From: Gemmatimonadaceae bacterium
GTDB taxonomy: Bacteria > Gemmatimonadota > Gemmatimonadetes > Gemmatimonadales > Gemmatimonadaceae
Direction of reading: 5' to 3'
NCBI GenBank assembly: GCA_013361745.1
Contig: JABFXM010000238.1
Coordinates: 1-13,485, forward strand
Length of the DNA stretch: 13,485 nt
Shown here: piece after piece, positions 1 to 7,092 of the stretch
How positions within the stretch are numbered: the stretch's first letter is position 1
How the letters are laid out: each line of letters starts with the position of its first letter
Notes under the pieces: model-generated
The model's input: the letters and a program-made list of their open reading frames with translations, nothing else
What the model was told of the DNA's origin: nothing
Database searches by the model: none
Program-made: the position numbers and the translations under genes

Positions 1-491
1 GCGCCGCCCACGTACGCGGCCCACCCGTCCCCCGGCTGCATCAGCGCGTGGTCGGAGCGCGCCGAGAACACGAACACCGGCTTCGGGCGCGCCGCATCGA
101 CGATCGCGCGCATCGTCGTGCAGATCGCGCTCCGGCGCGCGAGGACGCCGACACAGTACGTCTCGAGGTGGGCGAAGCTCTCGTACGGCCCCTCGACGGT
201 CAGCACGGTGTCGCCCGCGTCGGCGCGGTCGCCCTCGAAGAGCGCGTGCACGGTGAGCGCGCTCCAGTCGTCGGCGCAGAGCTTCAGCACCGCGACCGCC
301 TCGTCGACGCCGCAGACGACCGCCGCGCGCTTCGTCGAGAACTGGAGGACGACCCTCGGCGAGCGCCCCGTGGCGCGGAGGAGATCGCGGGTCCGGACGA
401 GCGAGGTGTCGGTGTAGATCCCGCTCCGCACCGCGTCGACGGGAATCTGGAAGACGGCCGGGTCGAGGCGCTTCTTTCGGCGGGGGGGCAT
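1..491 (-). CDS. Nicotinate phosphoribosyltransferase-family protein, N-terminal part (gene runs off the left edge)
   Basis: The minus-strand frame is open from an ATG at 491 to the window edge, giving 163 codons without a stop. The product begins MPPRRKKRLDPAVFQIPVD and contains DTSLVRTRDLL (about residues 28-38), VVCGVDEAVAVLKL, GDTVLTVEGPYESFAHLET and SARSDHALMQPGDGWAAYVGG. This series (the VRTRDLL segment, the VEGPYESFAHLET strand-turn, then the start of the barrel with a D-H-x-L-x-Q loop) matches the nicotinate phosphoribosyltransferase / quinolinate-phosphoribosyltransferase-fold family, COG1488-like. Such enzymes join nicotinate and PRPP to make nicotinate mononucleotide for NAD salvage. 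The catalytic barrel is mostly outside the window, so substrate choice cannot be checked. An AGGG lies four bases before the ATG. The gene is divergent from the binding-protein gene at 661. Confidence 0.8.
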   Translation of the reverse strand, partial: MPPRRKKRLDPAVFQIPVDAVRSGIYTDTSLVRTRDLLRATGRSPRVVLQFSTKRAAVVCGVDEAVAVLKLCADDWSALTVHALFEGDRADAGDTVLTVEGPYESFAHLETYCVGVLARRSAICTTMRAIVDAARPKPVFVFSARSDHALMQPGDGWAAYVGG

Positions 492-557
492 TCTGCCCTG
501 AGACTAACCGGCCCGCGTCGGCAGGGGCAAGCGCGGCAGTTCACCCCGCATCGCAAG

Positions 558-573
558 ATGACGGTTGCGTCAT
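558..573. promoter_or_regulatory. Short perfect inverted repeat in a divergent promoter region (possible operator)
   Basis: ATGACG-GTTG-CGTCAT is a perfect 6-base inverted repeat with a 4-base centre. It lies in the 169-base gap between the divergent genes starting at 491 (-) and 661 (+). A second, smaller palindrome, GTGACTCAC, sits at 590-598. The position suits an operator for a dimeric regulator, but no regulator gene is adjacent and no clear -10/-35 pair was found, so this is only a candidate. Confidence 0.3.
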
Positions 574-660
574 TCGGTCGTCTCATGGGGTGACTCACGT
601 TCTCGCGGCTCGGATCGCGTGGACGAGAGCCCCGGTCGCCCCCCGAATCCCGTCCAGAGC

Positions 661-1803
661 ATGCGCATCGCCGTCGACCGCTCCCCCTCGCTTCCGCGCC
701 TCGGCGCGGGCCTCGTGCTGCTCGCGGGGATGCTGCTCGTCACGACAGGCTGCGGACGTCGTGCGGCGACCGAGCAGGTCGCGATCGGGCTCGCCGCGCA
801 GGCGCAGTCGCCGACCAACCTCTCGACCAAGCAGGGCGCCGAGCTGGCGATCGCGCGGCTCAACGAGCAGCGGCCGCGCGGCGCGCCGCCCTTCGTGCTT
901 CGTACCGTGCCGGCGAGCCTCTCCGCCGCGATCCCCATCGCGACGACGCTGCGCGACGACCCCGACGTCGTCGGCGTCGTCGGCCACACCGACAGCCGGA
1001 GCTCGCTCGAGTCGGTGCCCGTGTACGAGGACGCGGAGCATGGCGGGAAGAACGCCGTCGTCGCGATCTCGCCGGTGAGCACGACGATCCTCCTCAGTGG
1101 GCGCAGCCGCTGGGTGTTCCGCGTCTGCCCGAACGACACGGTGAACAGCCGCGCCGCGGCGCGCTTCGCGCTCGACTCGCTGCGCTCGCGCACCGCCACC
1201 ATGATGTACCGCAACGACGTCTACGGGCTCGGCTGGTCGCGCGCCTTCACCGGGAACTACGAGGCGGGAGGCGGGAAGGTCATCGGCCGCGCGCCGCACC
1301 TCGCGAAGATGGCGGAGTGGGAGGCCTACGCGGGGCTGATCCGCAAGCAGGGGCCCGACCTCATCCTCTTTCCCGGCGGGCCGCAGGACGCCGAGACGCT
1401 CATCCGCGACCTCCGCGCGTTAGGCATCCAGCCGCGGATGATCGGCGGTGACGGCTTCTCGACGATGGAGGAGGACGCGAAGGAGTTCGCCGGCGTCTAC
1501 TACGTCTCCTTCTTCCTCCCGACGCGGCCGCCGAACGAGCAGGCGCGCGCCTTCGTCGCCGACTTCGAGCGCCGCTACCACATGCCGCCGGACCAGCGTG
1601 CCGCGCTCGCCTACGACGCGACGATGCTCATCGGCCGCGCGGTGATGGCGGTCGGGCCCGACCGCGCGAGGATCCGCGACTACATCGCGGAGACCGGCGC
1701 ATCGCGTCCGGCGATGGTCGGCGTGACGGGGCCGATCGCCTTCGACTCGAAGCACGACGTCATCGGGAAGCCCGTGATCATCGCGCGCGTCGGAGGCGCC
1801 TGA
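661..1803 (+). CDS. LivJ-type periplasmic ligand-binding lipoprotein (branched-chain amino-acid receptor family), coupled to a chemoreceptor
   Basis: The 380-residue protein starts at the ATG at 661. The frame is open further upstream (to 565), but only this start places a lipoprotein signal at the N terminus: a charged start, a hydrophobic core [14 protein letters not shown] (about 14-27), and a lipobox VTTGC with Cys31. The mature part has the type I periplasmic-binding fold of the Peripla_BP_6/LivJ family: [12 protein letters not shown] (59-70), [13 protein letters not shown] (103-115), AISPVST (135-141), the hinge-region RNDVYGLGW (184-192), and the late [11 protein letters not shown] (317-327). 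The family binds amino acids or related small ligands for ABC uptake or sensing. No permease or ATPase gene is adjacent. Its stop overlaps the start of a chemotaxis receptor (TGATG), which suggests a role in presenting ligand to that receptor. The ligand is unknown. A GTTAGGC heptamer lies in the coding sequence at 1419. Confidence 0.85.
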   Translation: MRIAVDRSPSLPRLGAGLVLLAGMLLVTTGCGRRAATEQVAIGLAAQAQSPTNLSTKQGAELAIARLNEQRPRGAPPFVLRTVPASLSAAIPIATTLRDDPDVVGVVGHTDSRSSLESVPVYEDAEHGGKNAVVAISPVSTTILLSGRSRWVFRVCPNDTVNSRAAARFALDSLRSRTATMMYRNDVYGLGWSRAFTGNYEAGGGKVIGRAPHLAKMAEWEAYAGLIRKQGPDLILFPGGPQDAETLIRDLRALGIQPRMIGGDGFSTMEEDAKEFAGVYYVSFFLPTRPPNEQARAFVADFERRYHMPPDQRAALAYDATMLIGRAVMAVGPDRARIRDYIAETGASRPAMVGVTGPIAFDSKHDVIGKPVIIARVGGA

Positions 1804-3521
1804 TGCGCCTCGCCCTCCGCCTGACGACGATCCGCTCGATGCTCTGGGCGGGCTTCGGCGTGACGATCCTGCTCCTCACCGCTGCCGGCGCGAGCGGGGT
1901 GCTCTCCCTCCGCAGCTCCGCCGCGCGCAGCGAGCGGGAGGTCTCCGAGCTCTATCGCGAGCTCTCCGACGTGCAGCAGGTGGTCGACGCGATCACGCGC
2001 GAGATGGTGATCGGGATGCAGTACCTGAAGACCGGCGACGAGGCCGACCACGTACGTTATGACGAGGCGGTCGAGCGCGCGAACGCGCTCCGCAACACGG
2101 CGATGTCGCTCCGCGCCCTGACCGCCGAGGAGCGCCGGCAGCTCGAGTCGATCGGGCAGGCGCAGGCGTCGCTCGAGGTCGCGGTGTCGGTCGCGCGTGC
2201 CTACGACGAGATCGGCCGCCCAGCCGACGCGACGCGCGTGATCCGCGGCGCGACCGTCGACGTCGAACACATCGAGGAATCCTTCGCGGCGATCCGCGCC
2301 ACCGCGGCAGCGCGTACCGCCGACCGCGGCGCACGGCTCGAGATGGAGGTGGCGCGCAATCAGCTCTTCCTCGTCGGCGCGATGCTGCTGGCGATCCTCC
2401 TCGCGATCGTCTTCGTGCGGCGCACGCTGCACGCGGTCACGCTCCCTCTCGACGAGATCGGGCTCGACATGGACGCGATCGGCGACGGCGACCTCCGCCT
2501 GAAGCGACGCGTGAGCAAGGCCGTGATCCGCGACGCGCAGGAGTACTCGCAGCTCTCGCAATCCCTCGTGCGCGCGCGAGACCGGCTCCGGTCGCTGCTC
2601 GAGCGGGTGCAGAAGGAGGCGGAGATCGTGAACCGCGCCGCGAGCGCGCTCGCGACCACCGCGTCGAGCACCTCCGACGCGACGCAGCACGTCAACGGCG
2701 CCGTCAACGACATGGCGCGCTCGGCGGCGAACCAGCTCGAGGCGCTGACGACCGCCACCGACGCGATCCGCCAACTCGCCGAGGAGGGCGCCGCGATCGG
2801 CGAGGCCGCTGGCGAGAGCGAGACCGCGGGGCGCGACATCCGCACGACCGCGGACGCGACCCGCGCCGGCATCGCCGAGGCGGTGTCGACGCTGCTCGGC
2901 GCGCGCGAGGTCGTGGACGTCTCGGCGCGCGAGATCGCCGGCCTTCGTGACGCGACGGCGCTCATCGACCGCTTCGTCGCCGTCATCTCGGACATCGCGG
3001 TGCAGACGAACCTGCTCGCGCTCAACGCGGCGATCGAGGCGGCGCGCGCGGGCGAGGCGGGACACGGCTTCGCCGTCGTCGCCGAGGAGGTCCGTGCGCT
3101 CGCCGATCAGAGCGCGAAGGCGGCCCGCGACGTCACCGACAACGTGCGCCGCATCCGCGAGCGCGTGGCCAGCGCGTCGGCCGCCGTCGAAGCGGGGACG
3201 CAGCGGATGCGCAACGTCGAGGCAGTCGCGACGTCCGCGTCGGCCGCGCTCGGGAAGATCGAGGCGGCGGTCGAGCGGGTGACGGTCGCGAGCACGCGCG
3301 TCACGCGCGCAGTCGAGGCGAACCAGTCGGCGCTGATCGCGGTGCGCAGCGCGATCATGGGCGCGAAGGAGACCGCCGAGGGCAACGCCGCGGGCTCCGA
3401 GGAAGTCGCCGCCGCGGTCGAGCAGACCTCGTCGTCGGTGCAGGAAGTCAGCGCGACCGCCGCCGAGCTCCAGACCGCGGCGGAGCGAGTGCGGGCGATG
3501 GTCCTCGAGTTCAGGACGTAG
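1803..3521 (+). CDS. Methyl-accepting chemotaxis protein with a four-helix-bundle-type periplasmic sensor
   Basis: This 572-residue transmembrane chemoreceptor would control CheA kinase through CheW. TM1 is at about residues 13-34 and TM2 at about 187-206. The periplasmic part between them (about 150 residues) is all helical and rich in Glu/Arg/Ala, as in 4HB_MCP sensors. A HAMP-like linker (207-258) leads to a long coiled coil with the signalling hairpin tip [18 protein letters not shown] near 401-418, followed by [14 protein letters not shown]. There is no C-terminal xWxxF CheR-docking pentapeptide. The ATG overlaps the stop of the upstream binding lipoprotein by one base. A good ribosome site, GGAGG at 1792-1796, lies inside that gene, so the two are translationally coupled. 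No che genes are in the window. The stop is TAG, and it abuts a heptamer repeat block. Confidence 0.93.
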   Translation: MRLALRLTTIRSMLWAGFGVTILLLTAAGASGVLSLRSSAARSEREVSELYRELSDVQQVVDAITREMVIGMQYLKTGDEADHVRYDEAVERANALRNTAMSLRALTAEERRQLESIGQAQASLEVAVSVARAYDEIGRPADATRVIRGATVDVEHIEESFAAIRATAAARTADRGARLEMEVARNQLFLVGAMLLAILLAIVFVRRTLHAVTLPLDEIGLDMDAIGDGDLRLKRRVSKAVIRDAQEYSQLSQSLVRARDRLRSLLERVQKEAEIVNRAASALATTASSTSDATQHVNGAVNDMARSAANQLEALTTATDAIRQLAEEGAAIGEAAGESETAGRDIRTTADATRAGIAEAVSTLLGAREVVDVSAREIAGLRDATALIDRFVAVISDIAVQTNLLALNAAIEAARAGEAGHGFAVVAEEVRALADQSAKAARDVTDNVRRIRERVASASAAVEAGTQRMRNVEAVATSASAALGKIEAAVERVTVASTRVTRAVEANQSALIAVRSAIMGAKETAEGNAAGSEEVAAAVEQTSSSVQEVSATAAELQTAAERVRAMVLEFRT

Positions 3522-3522
3522 T

Positions 3523-3596
3523 CAGGGGTCAGGGTCAGGAGTCAGGGGTCAGCGTTTGTCGCTCGCCGACCCCTGGCCCCCGACCCCTGACCCCTG
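3523..3596. repeat. Period-7 GGGGTCA repeats forming a large inverted repeat at a convergent gene junction
   Basis: GGGGTCA-type units run in one orientation from 3523 to about 3552 and in the complementary orientation (GACCCCTG) from 3568 to 3596. CAGGGGTCAGGG at 3523-3534 is perfectly complementary to 3585-3596. Inside it, CAGGGGTC at 3543-3550 pairs with GACCCCTG at 3568-3575, leaving a 17-base loop. The block begins two bases after the chemoreceptor stop and supplies the stop codon and about the last 16 codons of the convergent aspartase gene. It could act as a two-way transcription barrier, but no T-tract follows either arm. Confidence 0.8.
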
Positions 3597-5501
3597 CCGC
3601 TCGACTCCCCCGCTCGGCCGGCGCGGCGGCACCGCTCTCGGCGCCGTCATCGCTTCCGGGTTCAGGATCCGGTCGAGCTGCTCGCGCGTGAGCAGGCCGC
3701 GGTCGCAGACGATGTCGTAGACTCCGCGGCCCGTCTCGAGCGCGGTCTTCGCGACGTCGGTCGCGCGCTCGTAGCCGATCGCGGGGACGAGCGCGGAGAC
3801 GATCACGATCGAGAGCTCGACGAACCAGCGCATCCGGTCCGCGATCGCGGTGATCCCGAGGACGCAGCGCTCGCGCAGCACGAGGCACGCGTTGCGCATC
3901 GCGCCGATCGAGTGGAGCAGGCGGAACGCGATCACCGGCTCGAAGACGTTGAGCTGGAGCTGCCCCGCCTCCGCGGCCATCGTCACCGTGATGTCGGCGC
4001 CGATGACGTCGAAGCAGACCTGGTTCACCACCTCGGGGATCACCGGGTTCACCTTGCCGGGCATGATCGACGAGCCGGGCTGCATCGGCGGGAGATTGAT
4101 CTCGCCGAGGCCGGCGCGCGGGCCGCTCGAGAGCAGCCGCAGATCGTTGCAGATCTTCGAGAGCTTCACCGCGCAGCGCTTCAGTACTCCCGAGAGCTGC
4201 ACGAAGACGCCGGTGTCCATCGTCGCCTCGACGAGGTCGGGCGCGGTGACGAGCCGCAGTCCGGTCACCGCGCTGAGGTGGCGGCGCACGGCGTCCGCGT
4301 AGCCCGGCGGCGCGTTGATCCCGGTGCCGCTCGCCGTCGCGCCCATGTTGCTCTCGCGGATCAGCGCCTGGACCTCGCCGAGCCGCTCGACGTCCTCGAG
4401 CAGGGTGTGGCCGAAGGCGGTGAACTCCTGGCCCAGCGTCATCGGCACCGCGTCCTGCAGCTGCGTGCGCCCCATCTTGATCAGCGACGCGAACTCGTCG
4501 CCCTTCTCGAGGAACGCCGCCGCGAGATCCTTGATCGCGTCGCGCAGCAGGTCGAGCGCGGAGTGCAGCGCGAGCTTCACCGCCGTCGGGTAGACGTCGT
4601 TGGTGCTCTGGCTGAGGTTCACGTGGTTGTTCGGGTGCACCACCTTGTAGTCGCCGCGCCGCTTCCCCGCGAGCTCGAGGGCGCGGTTCGCGATCACCTC
4701 GTTCGCGTTCATGTTCGTCGACGTTCCCGCTCCGCCCTGGATCATGTCGACGAGGAAGTGCTCGTGATGGCGGCCGGCGCGCACCTCGCGCGCGGCGCGG
4801 ACGATGAGCGACGAGACGTCCTTCGGCAGGAGCCCGAGCTCCTCGTTCGCGAGCGCGGCCGCTTCCTTCACCGCGGCGAGCGCCTCGATCAGCGCCGGGA
4901 ACTCGCGCAGCGGCGTCCCCGTGATCGCGAAGTTCTCCAGCGCGCGCAGTGTCTGCACGCCGTAGAGGGCCTCGTCCGGCACCTCGCGCTCGCCGAGCAG
5001 GTCGTGCTCGACGCGCGTCGCCGAGCCCGCGAAGCCCATCGGCCGGCCACGGCCGACGAGCGTCGCGTCCGCGCTGCGCAGCCGCTGCGAGATCGAGCGC
5101 GCGGCGCGGGAGACGAGCGACCCGTAGAGCCGCGGACGGTCGGCGATCATCGCCTTCACCTGCTCCATCGTCATCACGAACAGCTCGGCGCGCTCGAGGA
5201 CGCGCGCCGTCGTGCCATGCGGCGCCTCGTCGAGCAGGATTCCCTCGCCGAGCACCTCGCCGGCGCCGAGGGTGACGAGCCGCGCCGGGCGTCCGCTGCC
5301 GTCGTCCTTCTCGATCGCGACGCTTCCCGAAGCGACGATCGCGAACAGGTTCCGCGGCTCTCCTTCCCGGAAGACGATGCTGTCGACGTCGTGCATCGCG
5401 GGTGTCATCCGCGCGACGAGGTATTCGACGTCGGCGGCGGGAAGTCCCCGGAGAAAGGCGGTGGTATCGAGGAGATCGGCGACAGCGCTGCTGTTGTGCA
5501 T
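3549..5501 (-). CDS. aspA: Aspartate ammonia-lyase with N-terminal cyclic-nucleotide-binding-like domain
   Basis: Aspartase converts L-aspartate to fumarate and ammonia in the cytoplasm. The ATG at 5501 (650 residues) is preferred over an in-frame TTG two codons earlier, because GTAGG lies eight bases before it. Residues about 8-118 resemble a CNB/CRP-type beta-roll (FREGEPRNLFAIVASGSV, then LGAGEVLGEGILLDE). The usual phosphate-binding Arg after that motif is replaced (PHGTT), so cyclic-nucleotide binding is doubtful. From about 162 the protein is a full class II lyase: EHDLLGEREVP, GGAGTSTNMN (256-265), SQSTND (297-302), GRTQLQDAVPMTLGQ (344-358), and the catalytic-loop signature GSSIMPGKVNP (476-486). 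The context EVVNQVCFDVIG...TMAAEAGQLQLNV is aspartase-like; fumarases differ there. Typical aspartases are about 470 residues, so the extra length is the fusion. The last 16 or so residues are encoded by the intergenic repeat. Divergent partner: the exported asparaginase at 5880. Confidence 0.92.
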   Translation of the reverse strand: MHNSSAVADLLDTTAFLRGLPAADVEYLVARMTPAMHDVDSIVFREGEPRNLFAIVASGSVAIEKDDGSGRPARLVTLGAGEVLGEGILLDEAPHGTTARVLERAELFVMTMEQVKAMIADRPRLYGSLVSRAARSISQRLRSADATLVGRGRPMGFAGSATRVEHDLLGEREVPDEALYGVQTLRALENFAITGTPLREFPALIEALAAVKEAAALANEELGLLPKDVSSLIVRAAREVRAGRHHEHFLVDMIQGGAGTSTNMNANEVIANRALELAGKRRGDYKVVHPNNHVNLSQSTNDVYPTAVKLALHSALDLLRDAIKDLAAAFLEKGDEFASLIKMGRTQLQDAVPMTLGQEFTAFGHTLLEDVERLGEVQALIRESNMGATASGTGINAPPGYADAVRRHLSAVTGLRLVTAPDLVEATMDTGVFVQLSGVLKRCAVKLSKICNDLRLLSSGPRAGLGEINLPPMQPGSSIMPGKVNPVIPEVVNQVCFDVIGADITVTMAAEAGQLQLNVFEPVIAFRLLHSIGAMRNACLVLRERCVLGITAIADRMRWFVELSIVIVSALVPAIGYERATDVAKTALETGRGVYDIVCDRGLLTREQLDRILNPEAMTAPRAVPPRRPSGGVERQGSGVGGQGSASDKR

Positions 5502-5586
5502 TGGCAAAACCTACATGGCGGTTTCGACGGGAAGCAACGGCGCGCCGCGGGAGGCTCGTCGCAGGTCGGGGCATCACGCGGATAGG

Positions 5587-5630
5587 TCGGGAAGAACTGC
5601 ACGAGAACCGCGAGAGAAGAGCGGAAGGAC
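5587..5630 (-). promoter_or_regulatory. Four 11-base direct repeats (GTTCTYnCnnn type) facing aspA; candidate operator array
   Basis: Read on the minus strand from 5630 downward, the units are GTCCTTCCGCT, CTTCTCTCGCG, GTTCTCGTGCA and GTTCTTCCCGA, exactly contiguous at 11 bases. One helical turn per unit is the geometry of tandem half-sites bound by OmpR/PhoB-type regulators. The array ends 85 bases before the aspA start. Unit by unit it matches the plus-strand array at 5675-5718 at 30 of 44 positions, in the same order. A further shared block, CCGCGTGAT, follows at 5573-5581. The binding protein is unknown. Confidence 0.45.
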
Positions 5631-5674
5631 TGCCTTCGGCGCGACCAGCCCGCACCCCGGGCTCGTGCCCGTGG

Positions 5675-5718
5675 AATCTTCCGCCGTTCTCAGGTAGTTC
5701 TCACGCCGTTCTTCCTGC
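5675..5718 (+). promoter_or_regulatory. Four 11-base direct repeats (GTTCTYnCnnn type) facing the exported asparaginase gene; candidate operator array
   Basis: The units are AATCTTCCGCC, GTTCTCAGGTA, GTTCTCACGCC and GTTCTTCCTGC, contiguous at 11 bases. CCGCGCGAT follows at 5723-5731. The array is the inverted counterpart of 5587-5630, with a 44-base spacer between the two, and it ends 161 bases before the GTG start at 5880. The symmetric placement suggests one factor acting on both divergent genes. A decayed inverted-repeat element or a large RNA hairpin are alternatives. Confidence 0.45.
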
Positions 5719-5879
5719 AGAACCGCGCGATCTCACCGCCGAGACGGACCTCTACCCGACCCGCAACGCTGGGATGAGCATCGACGGCCAGCCATCAGCG
5801 CCCAGTCGCGAGAGATCGATCTTGCCCCGCCTCGAACGCGCGCGCAGACTCAGCACGACCTCTCGCCATCGGAGCAATC

Positions 5880-7025
5880 GTGTCCATCTCTCGTCGCGAC
5901 TTCATCGGCGCCGGCGCGACCGTCGCCGCCGGACTCACACTCGGCACGCCCGCTGGAGCGCAGCCGCTGGTCGGTGTCGTCGAGCACAGCGCGCCGGTCG
6001 TGCCGCCCAACCGGCCGATCATCGTCTCCTCCGCGAACGGGATTCGCGGCGTCGCGAAGGCGTACGAGATGATCGGGAAGGGCGCCGACCCGCTCGACGC
6101 GGCGATCGCCGGCGTCAACATCCAGGAGCTCGACCCGACCGACCAGTCGGTGGGGCTCGGCGGGCTGCCTAACGAGGAGGGCGTCGTCCAGCTCGACGCG
6201 AGCTGCATGCACGGGCCCTCGAAGCGCGCCGGCGCGGTCGCGGCGATCGAGGGGATCGCGACGCCGTCGCTCGTCGCGAAGGCGGTGATGGACTACACCG
6301 ATCACATCATGCTCGTCGGCGAGGGCGCGAAGCGCTTCGCGCTCGAGATGGGATTCAAGGAGCAGAATCTCCTCACCGAGCAGAGCCGGCAGGATTGGAT
6401 GCGCTGGAAGCGCAAGCTGAACCCGGACGACAATTGGATCGAGCCTCCGGCGGGCGATTCGGGCGCGACGCACGGCGCCAGCGCGGAGAAGCTGCGCTAC
6501 GACGCCGACGGCGTCCCGTACACCTACGGCACGATCAACATGTGCGCGGTCGACGCGAAGGGCGACATCGGCTCGGTGACGACGACGAGCGGTCTCTCGT
6601 GGAAGATCCCCGGCCGCGTCGGCGACAGTCCCATCATCGGCGCGGGGCAGTACTGCGACAACGAGATCGGCGCCGCCGGGTCGACGGGACGCGGCGAGGC
6701 GAACATCAAGGTCTGCGGCGCCTTCCTCGCCGTCGAGTTCATGCGGCAGGGGATGTCGCCCGAGCAGGCGCTGATCAGGGTAATGCAGCGCGTGATCGCG
6801 ATGACGGAGCCGCGCCTGCTCGACGAGCGCGGTCGCCCCTACTTCGACCTGAACTACTACGCGGTGACCAAGGATGGTCGCTACGCCGGCGCCGCGGCGT
6901 ACGAGGGAAGCAGCTTCGCCGTCGCCGACGCGAAGGGCGCGCGCCTGGAGAGCTGCGTCTACCTCTACAAGCGCAGCGAGCGTCCGACGAAGCGGCCGAT
7001 CAGCGGGACGATGGTGAAGCCGTAG
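5880..7025 (+). CDS. Tat-exported N4-(beta-N-acetylglucosaminyl)-L-asparaginase-type Ntn hydrolase (asparaginase 2 family)
   Basis: The 381-residue protein starts at GTG 5880, five bases after GGAG. The N terminus, SRRDFIGAGATVAAGLTLG, is a twin-arginine signal with AGA as the likely cleavage site (about residues 25-27), so the enzyme should be exported folded. The N-terminal half resembles glycosylasparaginase (DQSVGLGGLPNEEG at 88-101, VGEGAKRFALEMGF at 146-159). The nucleophile is expected at Thr218 (YGTINM), exposed by self-cleavage of Gly217-Thr218. Substrate residues follow at family spacing: GRVGDSP with Arg246 and Asp249, then STGRGE with Thr269-Gly270. Such enzymes release aspartate from GlcNAc-asparagine or from beta-aspartyl peptides. 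Glycosylasparaginases usually have Asp before the catalytic Thr; here it is Gly, as in isoaspartyl peptidases, so the exact substrate is open. The gene is divergent from aspA, which would use the aspartate produced. It stops at TAG. Confidence 0.88.
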   Translation: MSISRRDFIGAGATVAAGLTLGTPAGAQPLVGVVEHSAPVVPPNRPIIVSSANGIRGVAKAYEMIGKGADPLDAAIAGVNIQELDPTDQSVGLGGLPNEEGVVQLDASCMHGPSKRAGAVAAIEGIATPSLVAKAVMDYTDHIMLVGEGAKRFALEMGFKEQNLLTEQSRQDWMRWKRKLNPDDNWIEPPAGDSGATHGASAEKLRYDADGVPYTYGTINMCAVDAKGDIGSVTTTSGLSWKIPGRVGDSPIIGAGQYCDNEIGAAGSTGRGEANIKVCGAFLAVEFMRQGMSPEQALIRVMQRVIAMTEPRLLDERGRPYFDLNYYAVTKDGRYAGAAAYEGSSFAVADAKGARLESCVYLYKRSERPTKRPISGTMVKP

Positions 7026-7031
7026 CGGGGC

Positions 7032-7085
7032 TAGGGGTCAGGGGTCGTAGTCACGATTCCTGGCAACCGACAACTGACAACTGGC
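7032..7085. repeat. Two kinds of period-7 repeats (GGGGTCR then CAACYGR) at a convergent gene junction
   Basis: TAGGGGTCAGGGGTC occupies 7032-7046. After a 14-base gap, TGGCAACCGACAACTGACAA and the following CTGGC occupy 7061-7085, which is CAACYGR repeated every seven bases. The block fills nearly the whole 67-base gap between the ends of the asparaginase and the second chemoreceptor. The same two modules occur in the same order and orientation at 12514-12574. Confidence 0.8.
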
Positions 7086-7092
7086 GGCGACG

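Larger units (their letters stand above)
5502..5879. other. 378-base divergent intergenic region between aspA and the exported asparaginase gene
   Basis: No convincing gene was found here; the open frames crossing it are low-complexity Arg-rich shadows. The region holds two inverted arrays of 11-base units (5587-5630 and 5675-5718, listed separately) and a small hairpin CGGGC-TCGT-GCCCG at about 5658-5671. The GTG-start gene at 5880 has a good ribosome site, GGAG at 5871-5874. No near-consensus sigma-70 or sigma-54 promoter could be assigned by eye. Confidence 0.6.

Noticed and set aside
48..598. Overlapping open frames on both strands near the left end (48-593 +, 284-598 -)
   Set aside because: Both overlap the clear phosphoribosyltransferase frame on the minus strand (1-491) and have no recognisable content.
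599..605. GTTCTCG near the lipoprotein promoter as another copy of the 11-base operator unit
   Set aside because: It is a single core with no neighbour at 11-base spacing; expected by chance.
565..660. N-terminal extension of the binding lipoprotein to an ATG at 565
   Set aside because: It would place 32 charged or polar residues before the lipoprotein signal. The ATG at 661 gives a proper signal peptide.
3912..5585. Long plus-strand open frame opposite aspA (557 codons)
   Set aside because: It is Arg/His/Glu-rich low-complexity sequence complementary to a clear aspartase gene; a GC-rich antisense shadow.
5502..5879. Classical CRP operator (TGTGA-N6-TCACA) that might pair with the CNB domain theme
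   Set aside because: No such palindrome was found in the gap between aspA and the asparaginase gene.
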